This document shows positions 9,550-19,498 of a stretch of 64,000 bases of DNA, piece by piece. Location: the NCBI RefSeq assembly GCF_009600605.1, contig NZ_VWNA01000001.1:2094501-2158500 (forward strand), written 5' to 3'. Each line of letters opens with the position of its first letter. Position 1 is the first letter of the stretch. The DNA is from Segnochrobactrum spirostomi. Its GTDB lineage: Bacteria; Pseudomonadota; Alphaproteobacteria; Rhizobiales; Segnochrobactraceae. A program made the translations under genes and the position numbers. A model generated the notes under the pieces. The model was not told the DNA's origin. It ran no database searches and saw nothing but the letters and a program-made list of their open reading frames with translations.

Positions 9550-10518
9550 ATGCGCAAGCCCATCGACATCCGAGGCATCTTCCAGGTGGGAAACGTTTCT
9601 GGTGCCCCTCGCACCGGGCTCTCGCTCATAAAGAACGATTGCTCTGCCACCCCTTCCTTCTCCCCCGCCGGGGGAGAAGGTGCCCCGAAGGGGCGGATGA
9701 GGGGTCCTGCCGTTTCACCTCGAGAGCGTGGGAAGGTTAAGGCGACGAAGCCCACCCCTCATCCGGCCCTACGGGCCACCTTCTCCCCGCGAGCGGGGAG
9801 AAGGACAGGCGGTGCCCCATCACTCGGCACATGCACCCGGTCGGCGCATCCCCTGGCGCTGATCCTCGCCCCCGGCATTCTGATCGCGAGCCTCATGCCC
9901 GCCGCCGCCCAGATGGCGCCGGCGACGCCCAATCCGTGGACGACGGGCGCCGGGGCAGCGGTGACCAACAGCGTCATCGGCATGTCCGCCGGCGTCGTCG
10001 CCGGCATGGCGCTCGCCCCCCAGGCCGCCGCGCCGGGCGTCGTCTACGTGGTGCCGACCCGTCAGCCGAGGCCCGATCCGGACGACATCGGACCGAAGGC
10101 GAGCGACGCCATCGGCCCGCCGCCGCCAGCGCAGGGACCGGTCAATTATGTAACGCCGCCGACCGTCGTGCAGGTGCCGGCCTATTATGGCAGCGGCAGC
10201 GACGGCGGCGCCGTGACCCCGAGCTACGCCCCGGCCTACGGCGCGACCTCTTATGGCGGGCAAGCCTACGGTGGACAGGCCTACGGCGACGGCCAAGGCT
10301 ACGGCGCGCAGGGCGCCGACGGGGCTTATGGTGGCGGCGGACAGGCCGTCGATCCCAATGCCCCGGCTGTGGCGTCCCCGCAGAACTACGTCGCCGCCAC
10401 CCCGCCGGCGCCGTGGAGCGCCGGCTGGTATTCCTATTGCGCCGGCCGCTATCCGAGCTTCAACCCGCAGACCGGAAATTATACGACGAACGACGGCAAG
10501 ACCTATTTCTGCCGGTAG
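9550..10518 (+). CDS. Secreted BA14K-like protein; 5' part contains a RIME-like repeat
   Basis: From the ATG at 9550 the frame is 322 codons; GAGG lies 7 bases upstream. Residues of about 36-85 are encoded by a palindromic repeat and look like repeat-derived peptide (FSPAGGEGAPKGR, HPALRATFSPRAG). A hydrophobic stretch then ends in MPAAAQ, resembling a signal peptide core and cleavage site. The mature region is Gly/Tyr/Pro-rich. The last 30 residues (YCAGRYPSFNPQTGNY... YFCR) have the two-Cys pattern of BA14K-type cell-surface proteins. The start is uncertain: 9895 is the only ATG after the repeat region and would remove the signal sequence. Family assignment is by motif resemblance only. Confidence 0.6.
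   Translation: MRKPIDIRGIFQVGNVSGAPRTGLSLIKNDCSATPSFSPAGGEGAPKGRMRGPAVSPRERGKVKATKPTPHPALRATFSPRAGRRTGGAPSLGTCTRSAHPLALILAPGILIASLMPAAAQMAPATPNPWTTGAGAAVTNSVIGMSAGVVAGMALAPQAAAPGVVYVVPTRQPRPDPDDIGPKASDAIGPPPPAQGPVNYVTPPTVVQVPAYYGSGSDGGAVTPSYAPAYGATSYGGQAYGGQAYGDGQGYGAQGADGAYGGGGQAVDPNAPAVASPQNYVAATPPAPWSAGWYSYCAGRYPSFNPQTGNYTTNDGKTYFCR
9656..9804. repeat. RIME-like mosaic palindromic repeat (two inverted half-units)
   Basis: Left half: an 11-bp perfect hairpin (CCTTCTCCCCC / GGGGGAGAAGG, 9656-9680), a 5-bp hairpin (GCCCC GAA GGGGC, 9682-9694), then GGATGAGGGGT (9695-9705). Right half is its inverse: ACCCCTCATCC (9754-9764), a 5-bp hairpin (9765-9777) and a 12-bp hairpin (CCTTCTCCCCGC / GCGGGGAGAAGG, 9779-9804). 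The layout matches the short non-coding intergenic palindromic elements of rhizobia (RIME class). Here it lies inside an open reading frame. Confidence 0.75.
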
Positions 10519-10609
10519 GACGCGACCGCCAGCGAGCGCGGCGCTCGGGGGCATGGGGACGTGAAAAGCGCGGCGTCTTACCGGATCATTCGCCGGCTAA
10601 TGACCCCGC

Positions 10610-11497
10610 TCAGCCTTGCTCGAGGCGACGGCAGATTTCGTCCAATTGCTCGAGCGAGGCATAGCGGATGCGGACTTCGCCGGCGCCGGTGGCGCGGTGG
10701 GCCAGCGACACCGTGAGGCCGAGGCCGTCGGCGAGGCGGCGCTCCAAGGCGAGGGTGTCGGGATCCTTCGGCTGCGCCTTCGCCGCCGCCTTCACCGCAT
10801 CGCCGAGCGGTTTCTGGGCGAGCGCCTCGGCGTCGCGCACCGTCAGCCCCTTCGCCACGATGGTTTCGGCGAGGGCTTCCGGATCCGGCGCGGTGAGGAG
10901 GGCGCGGGCGTGACCAGCGGTCAGGCGGCCCTCGGCGAGGTGCTCCTTGACGCGCTCGGGCAATTTCAGAAGCCGCATCGTGTTGGCGACATGGCTGCGG
11001 CTCTTGCCGATCACCTGGGCGAGCTCGCTCTGGGAATAGGCGAACTCGTTCATGAGCTGCTGGTAGCCGCCGCCCTCTTCGAGAGCATTGAGGTCGGCGC
11101 GCTGCACGTTCTCGATGATCGCGATCTCGAGGGCTTCGCGGTCGTCGACCTCGCGCACCAGGATCGGCACCTCGTGGAGACCGGCGCGCTGCGAGGCGCG
11201 CCAGCGCCGCTCACCGGCAATGATCTCGTAGGCTTCCGTCTCGCCGGCGACGGGGCGGACCAGGATCGGCTGAAACACGCCGCGCTCGCGGATTGAGTTC
11301 GCCAGATCCTCGAGATCGGCCTCCGCGAAGGTGCGGCGCGGATTGCGCGGGTTGGGCCGCAGGAAGGCGATCGGCACCCGCTTGAGGCCGCGCGCCCGTT
11401 CCCGGTCACGATCCGAGAACCCGGCATCCGCCGAGACGTCGCCCATCAAAGCCGCGAGTCCGCGGCCGAGCCGCTTGCGTCCCTGTTCCTCCGCCAT
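10610..11497 (-). CDS. parB: Chromosome partitioning protein ParB
   Basis: A 295-residue CTP-dependent DNA clamp that binds parS and spreads to segregate the origin. The N terminus RLGRGLAALMGD (residues 9-20) is the ParA-interacting motif. GERRW (95-99) and ENVQR (129-133) belong to the CTP-binding ParB/Srx domain. A helix-turn-helix region (YSQSELAQVIGKSRSHVANTMRLL) follows, then the C-terminal dimer domain. The ATG at 11497 matches the conserved N terminus; the open frame upstream is shadow. It follows parA after 120 bases; its targets are the parS sites in the mnmG-mnmE gap. Confidence 0.97.
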   Translation of the reverse strand: MAEEQGRKRLGRGLAALMGDVSADAGFSDRDRERARGLKRVPIAFLRPNPRNPRRTFAEADLEDLANSIRERGVFQPILVRPVAGETEAYEIIAGERRWRASQRAGLHEVPILVREVDDREALEIAIIENVQRADLNALEEGGGYQQLMNEFAYSQSELAQVIGKSRSHVANTMRLLKLPERVKEHLAEGRLTAGHARALLTAPDPEALAETIVAKGLTVRDAEALAQKPLGDAVKAAAKAQPKDPDTLALERRLADGLGLTVSLAHRATGAGEVRIRYASLEQLDEICRRLEQG

Positions 11498-11617
11498 CGT
11501 CCCGTGCCCTCCGCAGCCCTCGGCCGCCTTGTCCTTCCGGCGCGCCGTCGGCACCGCCGACGGCCGTAAAATCAATCAAGTCTTTGATTTAAAATAATAA
11601 ATCGCAATTTCTCGCGA

Positions 11618-12478
11618 TCAGGCGGCGACCGCCTTGAGCCGCTTCTCGCGCTGAATGATCTCGGACGCGAGACGGAGATAGGCCTGGCTGCCGGCGCAGC
11701 GCAGATCGTAGAGCAAGGCGGGCTTGCCATAGGACGGCGCCTCGCTGAGGCGCACGTTCCGCGGGATCACCGTCTCGTAGACCTTCTCGCCCATATGGTC
11801 GCGCACGTCGGCAACGACCTGATTGGCGAGGTTGTTGCGGGCGTCGTACATGGTCAGCACCACGCCGTGGATCGCGAGCTCGGGATTGAAGGCCTGGCGC
11901 ACCTGATCGACGGTCTTGAGGAGTTGGCTCAAGCCTTCGAGGGCGAAGAACTCGCATTGCAGCGGCACCAGAACGCCGTGGGACGCACTCATCGCATTGA
12001 TGGTCAGAAGATTGAGCGACGGCGGGCAATCGAGCAGCACATAGGTGAAGGCCGGGCCTTCGCCGCGCGACGCGTGCTGGGCGATCGCCTTGCGCAGGCG
12101 ATGGGCGCGGTCGCGCTCGCTCGCGATTTCGAGCTCGAGCCCGAGCAGGTCGAGCGTGGAGGGGGCGAGATAGAGCCGCGGCACCGCGGTCTCCAAGACC
12201 GCGCCGGCGAGCGGCGCATCGCCGATCAGCACGTCGTAGGTCGAGACGCGGCGGTCCTTGCGCTCGATGCCGAGACCGGTCGAGGCGTTGCCCTGGGGAT
12301 CGAGATCGACGATCAGCACGGTCTCGCCGATCGCCGCGAGGGCCGTGCCGAGATTGATCGCCGTCGTCGTTTTGCCGACGCCGCCCTTCTGGTTGGCGAC
12401 GACGAGGACGCGGGGCGAGCGGGGCAGGGCGTCGTGAGCGGCACCCGGCGCAAAGGCGGTATCGGAATCGGCCATCAT
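11618..12478 (-). CDS. parA: Chromosome partitioning ATPase ParA
   Basis: A 286-residue deviant-Walker ATPase that forms the nucleoid gradient moving ParB-parS. The P-loop KGGVGKTT is at residues 31-38, with LIVDLDPQGNAS and LLDCPPSLNLLT downstream. The N-terminal 20 residues are variable. Two adjacent ATG codons (12478, 12475) are possible. It starts 4 bases after the rsmG stop, consistent with a mnmG-rsmG-parA-parB transcript. Confidence 0.97.
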   Translation of the reverse strand: MMADSDTAFAPGAAHDALPRSPRVLVVANQKGGVGKTTTAINLGTALAAIGETVLIVDLDPQGNASTGLGIERKDRRVSTYDVLIGDAPLAGAVLETAVPRLYLAPSTLDLLGLELEIASERDRAHRLRKAIAQHASRGEGPAFTYVLLDCPPSLNLLTINAMSASHGVLVPLQCEFFALEGLSQLLKTVDQVRQAFNPELAIHGVVLTMYDARNNLANQVVADVRDHMGEKVYETVIPRNVRLSEAPSYGKPALLYDLRCAGSQAYLRLASEIIQREKRLKAVAA

Positions 12479-12482
12479 CGCT

Positions 12483-13154
12483 TCATCCCCGTTCGAGCGG
12501 TGCGAGATCTCGCACGACGACGATGCGGCCCTCGGGATCGGACCGGCTCGGATGTTCTACCAGATCGAAGCGCCAATGGGCACGCGCCTCTTCGACTTCG
12601 CGGGCGAGATCGCGGCCTTTGTGGAAGATTCCCGCCGCCCCGGCGAGCATCAGGGGCGCCGCGAGCGCGAGGAGGCGGTCGAGCGGCGCGAGAGCCCGCG
12701 CCGACACCGCCTCGACCGGTGCCGTCCGGTCCGCGGCGAGGCCGGCGACGACGTCCTCGATGCGGGCGGCATGGGCGCGGGCGGGCGCGGCGGTGGTGCG
12801 CGCGACCGTCTTCAGGAAGGCGACCTTGCGGGCGTTCGACTCGACGAGGTCGACCTGGGCGCCCGCCGTCTCCGACAACAGGATCGCCGTCACCATGCCC
12901 GGAAAGCCCGCACCGGAGCCGAGATCGACCCAGCGCCGCGCCGTGGGCAGGGCGGCGAGCGCGCCGGTGCTGTCGAGGACATGGCGGCGCCACACCTCGT
13001 CGAGCGTGCCCGGGCCGACCAGGTTCTTCGCCCGCTGCCATTGGTGCAGCAGGTCGACATAGGTCGTGAGCCGCGCCGCGATCGCCGGCGTCAGCGGGAC
13101 CGTCTCGGTGACGACCGAGACGTCGTCGAGGGGCGGCCGGGCGTCACGCGGCAT
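12483..13154 (-). CDS. rsmG: 16S rRNA (guanine527-N7)-methyltransferase
   Basis: About 223 residues; a SAM-dependent enzyme that methylates G527 in the 530 loop of 16S rRNA. The motif I region [20 protein letters not shown] and [20 protein letters not shown] are typical, as is [19 protein letters not shown]. The ATG at 13154 gives an 11-base overlap with mnmG; an ATG at 13187 is also open. Formerly gidB. Confidence 0.95.
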   Translation of the reverse strand: MPRDARPPLDDVSVVTETVPLTPAIAARLTTYVDLLHQWQRAKNLVGPGTLDEVWRRHVLDSTGALAALPTARRWVDLGSGAGFPGMVTAILLSETAGAQVDLVESNARKVAFLKTVARTTAAPARAHAARIEDVVAGLAADRTAPVEAVSARALAPLDRLLALAAPLMLAGAAGIFHKGRDLAREVEEARAHWRFDLVEHPSRSDPEGRIVVVRDLAPLERG

Positions 13155-15018
13155 GAAGGTCGCGGTCCGCGGCACGCTTGCGGGCATGGGCGAGGAGGAG
13201 GGTCAGCGCCGCCGGCGTCATGCCCTCGATGCGACCGGCCTGCCCGAGGGTCGCCGGCTTCACGGCGGCGAGGCGCTGGCGCAGTTCGTTGGAGAGGCCG
13301 GGGAGGGCGACATAATCGAGATCGTCCGGCAGGCGCACGCCCTCGTCGCGCTTCAGAGCGGCGATGTCCGCGGCCTGCCGATCGAGATAGACCGCATAGC
13401 GGGCATCGGTCTCGACGATCTCGGCGATGCCGGGCGCGATGGCCCCGAGCGCCGGCCACACGGCGGCGAGCCGGTCCCAGGTGATGTCCGGATAGGACAG
13501 GAGATCGAAGGCGGTGCGCCGCACGCCGTCGCGGTTGAGGGCGAGGCCGTGGCGGGCCGCCTCCTGCGGGGTGAGGCTCAGCTCGCCGAGCAGACGCCGG
13601 GCATCGGCGAGGGCGGCGAGGCGGGCTTCGAACGCCGCCGCGCGCTCCGCCTTGACGAGGCCGAGCGCGACGCCGCGCGCCGTCAGCCGCTCGTCGGCGT
13701 TGTCGGCGCGGAGCTTGAGGCGGAACTCGGCCCGCGAGGTGAACATCCGATAGGGCTCGGTGACGCCGCGGGTGACGAGATCGTCGATCATGACGCCGAG
13801 ATAGGCTTCGTCGCGCCCGATCGTAACGCCTTCGCCGCCGCCGGCGACCCGCGCCGCATTGAGCCCGGCGACGAGGCCCTGGGCGCCGGCCTCCTCGTAG
13901 CCCGTCGTGCCGTTGATCTGGCCGGCGAGGAAGAGGCCGCGGCAGGCCTTCGTCTCGAGCGTCGGCTTCAGCTCGGTCGGATCGACGTGGTCATATTCGA
14001 TGGCGTAGCCGGGGCGCAGGATCTCCGCGCGCTCGAGGCCGGGGATCGTCGCGATCAGCGCGCGCTGGGCGTCCTCCGGCAGCGACGTTGAAATGCCGTT
14101 CGGATAGATAGTCGGGTCGTCGAGGCCTTCCGGCTCGAGGAAGATCTGATGGCCGTCGCGATCGCCGAAGCGGACGATCTTGTCCTCGATCGACGGGCAA
14201 TAACGCGGGCCCCGGCTCGCGATCTCGCCGGAATACATCGCCGAGCGATGCAGGTTCGCGCGGATCGCGGCGTGGGTCGCCTCAGTGGTGCGGGTGATGT
14301 GGCAGGGCACCTGAGGCGTGGTGATCCGCGTCGTCAGCGCCGAGAACGGCACCGGCGGATCGTCGCCCGGCTGCACGTCGAGACCGGCCCAATCGATGGT
14401 GCGGCCGTCAAGGCGCGGCGGCGTGCCGGTCTTCAGGCGACCGAGCCGGAGCCCGAGCGCGGCGAGGCTCGCCGACAGCCCGATCGAGGGCGGCTCGCCG
14501 ATACGGCCCGCCGCGATCTTGCGCTCGCCGATATGAATGAGGCCGTTGAGGAAGGTGCCGGTGGTGAGCACGACGGCGCCGGTGTCGAAGCGCCGGCCGT
14601 CGCTCGCGGTGACGGCGACGACGCGGCCGTCCGCGACGACGAGGCCGGTGACGTCGGCCTCGACGACGGTGAGGTTCTCGGTCTCGGCGATCGCCCGCTG
14701 CATGGCGGCGCGGTAGAGCTTGCGGTCGGCCTGGGCGCGGGGGCCTTGCACCGCCGGACCCTTGCGCCGGTTGAGCAGGCGGAACTGGATGCCGGCCTGA
14801 TCGGCGACTCGGCCCATCAGGCCGTCGAGGGCGTCGATCTCGCGGACGAGATGACCCTTGCCGAGCCCGCCGATCGCGGGATTGCACGACATCACGCCGA
14901 TCGAGTCGGCCTTCTGGGTGAGGAGCGCGGTGCGGGCGCCGGCGCGCGCGGCGGCGGCGGCCGCTTCGCAGCCCGCATGTCCCCCTCCGACCACGACGAC
15001 GTCATAGAGCCGCGACAA
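13144..15018 (-). CDS. mnmG: tRNA uridine-5-carboxymethylaminomethyl modification enzyme, FAD subunit
   Basis: A 624-residue partner of MnmE that installs cmnm5 at wobble uridine 34. The FAD-binding [10 protein letters not shown] is at residues 11-20, followed by [26 protein letters not shown] and [21 protein letters not shown]. The start is a TTG at 15018 ([11 protein letters not shown]) because GGGAGG lies 5-6 bases upstream and it gives the family length; the frame is open for 70 more codons upstream but that part overlaps a parS site. Confidence 0.96.
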   Translation of the reverse strand: MSRLYDVVVVGGGHAGCEAAAAAARAGARTALLTQKADSIGVMSCNPAIGGLGKGHLVREIDALDGLMGRVADQAGIQFRLLNRRKGPAVQGPRAQADRKLYRAAMQRAIAETENLTVVEADVTGLVVADGRVVAVTASDGRRFDTGAVVLTTGTFLNGLIHIGERKIAAGRIGEPPSIGLSASLAALGLRLGRLKTGTPPRLDGRTIDWAGLDVQPGDDPPVPFSALTTRITTPQVPCHITRTTEATHAAIRANLHRSAMYSGEIASRGPRYCPSIEDKIVRFGDRDGHQIFLEPEGLDDPTIYPNGISTSLPEDAQRALIATIPGLERAEILRPGYAIEYDHVDPTELKPTLETKACRGLFLAGQINGTTGYEEAGAQGLVAGLNAARVAGGGEGVTIGRDEAYLGVMIDDLVTRGVTEPYRMFTSRAEFRLKLRADNADERLTARGVALGLVKAERAAAFEARLAALADARRLLGELSLTPQEAARHGLALNRDGVRRTAFDLLSYPDITWDRLAAVWPALGAIAPGIAEIVETDARYAVYLDRQAADIAALKRDEGVRLPDDLDYVALPGLSNELRQRLAAVKPATLGQAGRIEGMTPAALTLLLAHARKRAADRDLHAA

Positions 15019-15092
15019 GGCGACCTCCCGGCGATTCCGCTGCAAATGATGGCACGGTGTAGCCGAGGGCGGGGGCCGAGTCAAAGCGCCGA

Positions 15093-15110
15093 CTGTTTCA
15101 CGTGAAACAG
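15093..15110. other. parS site 1
   Basis: Perfect palindrome TGTTTCACGTGAAACA (15094-15109), extended by one base on each side. This is the ParB-binding consensus found near bacterial origins. It sits 75 bases upstream of the mnmG start. Confidence 0.95.
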
Positions 15111-15341
15111 GGGCGGGTTGCGAGATGGAGTGCGGACGGGATGTGAGCCGAATTGCCCGTGCAGCGCCCCAAATACCGCCGCTGCGACCCCGGACGGACC
15201 CGGATCGCGTCCCGGCTCCCAAAGCCAATCACAACGGATTCGGATTTGGCTCGCGGCGGTCCACGTCCGAAGCGTGGCCTTTCCCTCGAACCTTCCCGCC
15301 ATCCGGTGTGTCGCGCCTTGGGATCCAATGATCCGGCCTCG

Positions 15342-15361
15342 CCTGTTTCACGTGAAACAGG
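15342..15361. other. parS site 2
   Basis: The same 16-bp palindrome at 15344-15359, with palindromic flanks CC/GG giving a 20-bp perfect inverted repeat. The centres of the two sites are 250 bases apart. Confidence 0.95.
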
Positions 15362-15453
15362 CAAACCTGCGCGGTCCGTTAACGAGACCTTGCCGGCCTC
15401 CGCGCAATTCGATGGATCGCGCGGCCCTGGCCGCAGCCGCGGGCGGCCCCAGC

Positions 15454-16782
15454 TCACTTCCCGATGCAGAAGGTCGAGAAGATGGCGCCGAGAACGTCCT
15501 CCACGCCGATCGCGCCGATCACCGCGCCGAGCGCGTCCGCCGCCCGGCGGAGGTGCTCGGCCTTCAGTTCCGAGCCTTTCGCCGAGTGGGCGAGGCCGAT
15601 CGCGGCAACCGCGTCGGCAATCGCCGCGCGGTGGCGCGCCCGGGTGACGAGCCCGGATTCGCCGCCGGCGAGCCCCTCCGCCGCCGCCAATGCGAGGCCC
15701 TCGAGGAGGTCGCCGACACCGGCCCCGGTCGCCGCCGAGACGGTAAAGGCATGGCCCCGGGTCCGGCGGCCGGCCGGAGCGAGATCGGTCTTGCTGAGCA
15801 CGCGCCGAAAGCCCGGCCGCGCCGCCAGAGCCGATGGAGGCTCGATCGCCCCGCCGTCGGCCGGGTCGAGCCAGAGCACCAGATCGGCCACCTCGCCGTG
15901 AGCGATGGCCCGCCGGACCCCCTCGCGCTCGGCGAGGCTCTCGGCTTCGCGGATGCCCGCGGTGTCGAGGATCAGGACGGGCCAGCCGCCGAGATCGAGA
16001 TGGACCTCGATGACGTCCCGGGTCGTCCCCGCCTCGGCGGTGACGATCGCCACCTCGCGGCGCGCCAGCGCGTTCATCAGGCTCGATTTGCCCGCATTCG
16101 GCGGCCCCATCAGCGCCACGCGAAACCCCTCGCGCAGACGCTCCGCCCGGTGGCCGTCGTCGAGCGCCCGCTTCAGATCCCCGGCGAGCGCCGCCGCAAT
16201 CGCCAGCGCCCCCGCCTCCGCCCGCTCGTCCACATCGTCCTCGTCGGTGAAATCGAGGCCCGCTTCGATCAGCGCACGGGCCTCCAGGGCCTGAGCGCGC
16301 CAATGGGCGATGCGGCGGGAGAGGGCGCCGTCCGCCTGGGCCACCGCCTGGCGGCGCTGCGCCTCCGTTTCCGCGGCGAGAAGGTCGGCGAGGCCCTCGA
16401 CCTCGGCGAGGTCCATCCGGCCGGCGAGGAAGGCGCGGCGGGTGAACTCGCCCGCCTCGGCGAGCCGCACGTCCGGGTGCGCGGTCACCGCATCGAGGGC
16501 AGCGGCCACCACCGCGCGACCGCCGTGGAGGTGCAGTTCGACCATGTCCTCGCCGGTCGCCGTCTCCGGCCCCGGCAGCCAGAGCACCACGGCGCGATCG
16601 ATCAGCGCCCCCGTCTCGGGGCGGCGCAGACGCCTCAGGCTCGCCCGCCGCGGCGCCGGCAGCGGGCCGCCGATCAGGCCCGCCAGGACCGGACCGCTCG
16701 CCGGTCCGGAGAGACGGACCACGGCGACCGCCGACGGCACCGCCCCACTCGACAAGGCTGCGATCGTGCTCTCTCCGCTCAT
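15454..16782 (-). CDS. mnmE: tRNA modification GTPase MnmE
   Basis: A 442-residue GTPase working with MnmG on wobble uridine. The N-terminal tetrahydrofolate-binding domain starts STIAALSSGAVPSAVAVVRLSGP. The G domain (from about residue 222) has GPPNAGKSSLMNAL, AGTTRD and LDTAGIRE. The C terminus ends FCIGK, the invariant C-x-G-K. The ATG at 16782 has AGAGGGG upstream; the frame further upstream is not conserved. The gene is separated from mnmG by the parS region. Confidence 0.96.
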   Translation of the reverse strand: MSGESTIAALSSGAVPSAVAVVRLSGPASGPVLAGLIGGPLPAPRRASLRRLRRPETGALIDRAVVLWLPGPETATGEDMVELHLHGGRAVVAAALDAVTAHPDVRLAEAGEFTRRAFLAGRMDLAEVEGLADLLAAETEAQRRQAVAQADGALSRRIAHWRAQALEARALIEAGLDFTDEDDVDERAEAGALAIAAALAGDLKRALDDGHRAERLREGFRVALMGPPNAGKSSLMNALARREVAIVTAEAGTTRDVIEVHLDLGGWPVLILDTAGIREAESLAEREGVRRAIAHGEVADLVLWLDPADGGAIEPPSALAARPGFRRVLSKTDLAPAGRRTRGHAFTVSAATGAGVGDLLEGLALAAAEGLAGGESGLVTRARHRAAIADAVAAIGLAHSAKGSELKAEHLRRAADALGAVIGAIGVEDVLGAIFSTFCIGK

Positions 16783-17005
16783 GGGCGCCCCTCTCATTCC
16801 CGTTGGTCCGGCACCGACACGGACCCGCCGATCCCTACCCCGCGGCGGCGCGAAACGGAATTGGCGCGTGACCTTCGCCGTCTCCCGGGCGCCACGGATC
16901 ATCGCCGTCGTTCGGGCGTTTCGTCTATCGATGCACGCGCGGTCACGCACTGCGGCTAGACTGCGCGCCTGAAGACGATGCCCCGAGCGGCAAGCGGAGT
17001 TGACC

Positions 17006-19045
17006 ATGACCGATCCGACCCGAGAGCGTGAGGCCGAAAACGGCTGGCCGGCTGCGAACCTGCTCGCTGGCGAGGTCAGTCCCTATCTCATCCAGCACGC
17101 CGACAACCCGGTCCATTGGCGTCCCTGGGGCGAGGCGGCGTTTGCCGAAGCGCGGGCGCTCGGCAAGCCGGTGCTGCTCTCGGTCGGCTACGCCGCCTGC
17201 CATTGGTGCCATGTGATGGCCCACGAGAGCTTCGAGAACCCAGCCGTCGCGGCGGTGATGAACCGCCTCTTCGTGAACATCAAGGTCGACCGAGAGGAGC
17301 GTCCGGAGATCGACCAGATCTACATGAATGCGCTCCATGCGCTCGGCGAGCAGGGCGGCTGGCCGCTCACGATGTTCCTCACCGCCGAGGGCGAGCCGTT
17401 CTGGGGCGGCACCTACTTCCCGCCCGAACCGCGTTATGGCCGGCCCGGCTTCGTCGAGATGATCGAGGCGGTCGCCAAGACCTATGCGGCGAAGGGCGAG
17501 GCGGTCTCCCACAACGCCACGGCGCTGCGCGCGGCGCTGTCGGCCGAGCCGCGTCCCGGCGCCGCGATCGACCGCAACGTCCTCGATCAAGCCGCCCGCG
17601 AACTCCTTTCGATCGCCGATCCGGTCAACGGCGGCACCCGCGGCGCGCCGAAATTCCCCCAGGCGAGCCTGCTCGAACTGCACTGGCGGGCGTTCCGCCG
17701 GACCGGCGATACGGCCTTCCGCGACCATGTCGTGCGCACCCTCGAGCGCCTCTCGAACGGCGGGATCTACGATCACATCGGCGGCGGCTATGCGCGCTAT
17801 TCCGTCGATGCGAAGTGGCTCGTGCCGCACTTCGAGAAGATGCTCTACGACAACGGTCAGCTCCTCGGCCTCCTCGCCCACGCCTTTGCCGCGACGGGGG
17901 AGGAGGGCTTCCGCCGCCGCATCGAGGAAACGGTGACGTGGCTCGGCCGCGAGATGATCGCGGAGGAGGGTGCCTTCGCCGCGAGCTACGACGCGGATTC
18001 GGAAGGTGAGGAGGGGCGCTTCTATCTCTGGACCCCGCCGGAGATCGAGGCCGTCCTCGGGGCCGAGGCGGACGTCTTCGCCCAAGCCTACGACATTACG
18101 CCGAAGGGCAATTTCGAGGGCCGTTCGATCCCGAACCGCCTCTCCGGAGGCTTCCCGAGCGCGACGGACGAGGAGCGCCTCGCCCCCATGCGCGCCGCCC
18201 TCTACACCACCCGGGCGACGCGGCCCTGGCCCGGCCGCGACGACAAGATGCTCGCCGACTGGAACGGCCTCACCATCTTCGGCCTCTCGGAGGCCGGGCG
18301 CATCCTCGAGCGGCCCGACTATATCGCGATGGCGCGCCGCGCCTTCGACGGGATCGTGAACCTGCTCGGCGACGGCGACCGCCTGGGGCACGCCGCGCGG
18401 GCCGGCCGGCGCACCTTCCCCGGGCTCTCCACCGATTATGGCGCGATGATCCGTGCCGCCCTCTCGCTCCATGCGGCGACCGCAGAGGCGGGCCTCATCG
18501 CCCGCGCGGAACGCTGGGCCGCCGTGCTCGACGCCCACCATCGCCTGCCGGGCGGCGCCTATGCCCTCGTCGCCGACGATGCGGAAACCCTTCTCGTCCG
18601 CCTCGCCGGAGCGATCGACGAGGCGACGCCGAGCGGCAACGCCCTCGTCGCCGATGCCCTGGTCGGTCTCTGGCTGACGACGGGCAACGACGATTACCGG
18701 GCGAAGGCGGACGCGCTGGTCGCTCATTTCGCCGGCGAGATCCGCGCGAACGTGTTCGGCCACGCCGGCCTCCTCAATGCGCTCGACACACGCCTCGCCG
18801 CGGAGCAGGTCGTCATTATCGCCGGCGACGATGCGGCCGGTGCACGGCACCTCGCCGCACGGGTCGAACGCGCGCCTCGTCTCGGCCGCTCGTTCGCGAT
18901 CGTGCGCGAGGGAGTGCCCGAGGGACATCCGGCCGCTGGCAAGACGGCGATCGCGGGCCGCGCGACGGCCTATGTCTGCCGCGACGGGGCGTGCTCACTG
19001 CCGATCTCGGAGCCGGACGCGCTCGCCGAGGCGCTTCGAGGGTGA
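17006..19045 (+). CDS. DUF255 thioredoxin-domain protein (YyaL/SSP411-like)
   Basis: A 679-residue protein. The N-terminal thioredoxin-like domain starts [21 protein letters not shown] and has the CHWC redox-type motif at residues 65-68, then [15 protein letters not shown] and [17 protein letters not shown]. The rest resembles an alpha/alpha-toroid as in mannose-epimerase-like folds ([28 protein letters not shown]). The C terminus has a [12 protein letters not shown] cysteine pair. Substrate unknown. The ATG at 17006 has GGAG upstream. It is one of only two plus-strand genes left of the predicted origin. Confidence 0.9.
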   Translation: MTDPTREREAENGWPAANLLAGEVSPYLIQHADNPVHWRPWGEAAFAEARALGKPVLLSVGYAACHWCHVMAHESFENPAVAAVMNRLFVNIKVDREERPEIDQIYMNALHALGEQGGWPLTMFLTAEGEPFWGGTYFPPEPRYGRPGFVEMIEAVAKTYAAKGEAVSHNATALRAALSAEPRPGAAIDRNVLDQAARELLSIADPVNGGTRGAPKFPQASLLELHWRAFRRTGDTAFRDHVVRTLERLSNGGIYDHIGGGYARYSVDAKWLVPHFEKMLYDNGQLLGLLAHAFAATGEEGFRRRIEETVTWLGREMIAEEGAFAASYDADSEGEEGRFYLWTPPEIEAVLGAEADVFAQAYDITPKGNFEGRSIPNRLSGGFPSATDEERLAPMRAALYTTRATRPWPGRDDKMLADWNGLTIFGLSEAGRILERPDYIAMARRAFDGIVNLLGDGDRLGHAARAGRRTFPGLSTDYGAMIRAALSLHAATAEAGLIARAERWAAVLDAHHRLPGGAYALVADDAETLLVRLAGAIDEATPSGNALVADALVGLWLTTGNDDYRAKADALVAHFAGEIRANVFGHAGLLNALDTRLAAEQVVIIAGDDAAGARHLAARVERAPRLGRSFAIVREGVPEGHPAAGKTAIAGRATAYVCRDGACSLPISEPDALAEALRG

Positions 19046-19498
19046 GATTCGTCCCGAGACGCGTCGAGACCGCATTTCGGAGACATCGGGACCGTCGCTG
19101 AAAGGTGGACGCCGCTCGCCGTGATTCAGAGAGTCAAGGGCGGCCGTTTCGGATCGGCCGTCCGATCACCCAGACCGCTCCCGATTTTGCCGCTGACGGG
19201 GCTCCAAATCGCTCCCGAATTGCGGATGGTACGCTCGATATACAACTTTTAATATATATATTGTCGCGCTATCGATTGACCGCAAGCTCTGGCTCTGGAT
19301 CGCCGCGAAGAGCCTGGACGCCGACCGGGACGGCGATTGCCAGCCACACGCAGCCTCGCTCCCTGTGTCCGCCGTCTCTCAAGACGAAGCCCCGGCCGTC
19401 TCCGACCGGGGCTGCGTCGCCACCTCGCCCACAGATGTGGCCCACCCGCGAGGCACGTCGCGCTTCGTCTGGATCAATGCCGATCGCGGTGCGACCCA
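19046..19498. other. Convergent intergenic region with an AT-rich island
   Basis: 453 bases between the 3' ends of the DUF255 gene and the host-attachment-family gene. It contains a run of alternating TA (about 19248-19262) that stands out from the GC-rich surroundings, and an 8-bp hairpin at about 19389-19414 (AGCCCCGG / CCGGGGCT) without a T-run. No gene is supported. Confidence 0.5.

Larger units (their letters stand above)
15019..15453. other. Centromere region between mnmG and mnmE
   Basis: 435 bases without a supported gene. It holds two perfect 16-bp parS palindromes 250 bases apart and a moderately AT-richer segment at about 15225-15260. Open frames crossing it are Arg/Pro-rich shadows. 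It likely also holds the promoter of mnmG. Confidence 0.7.

Noticed and set aside
9831-10664. A 277-codon frame starting at the ATG right after the RIME-like repeat
   Set aside because: Its product is Arg/Pro-rich and lacks the signal-peptide core, the AAAQ cleavage site and the BA14K-like C terminus, all of which are in another frame.
16943-18928. A 661-codon minus-strand open frame across the DUF255 gene
   Set aside because: The plus strand encodes a clear DUF255 protein with CHWC and conserved motifs; the antisense product is featureless.
19236-19290. Promoter or small RNA at the TA-rich run
   Set aside because: No -35 at suitable distance on either strand and no hairpin with T-run downstream; left as an unexplained AT-rich island.
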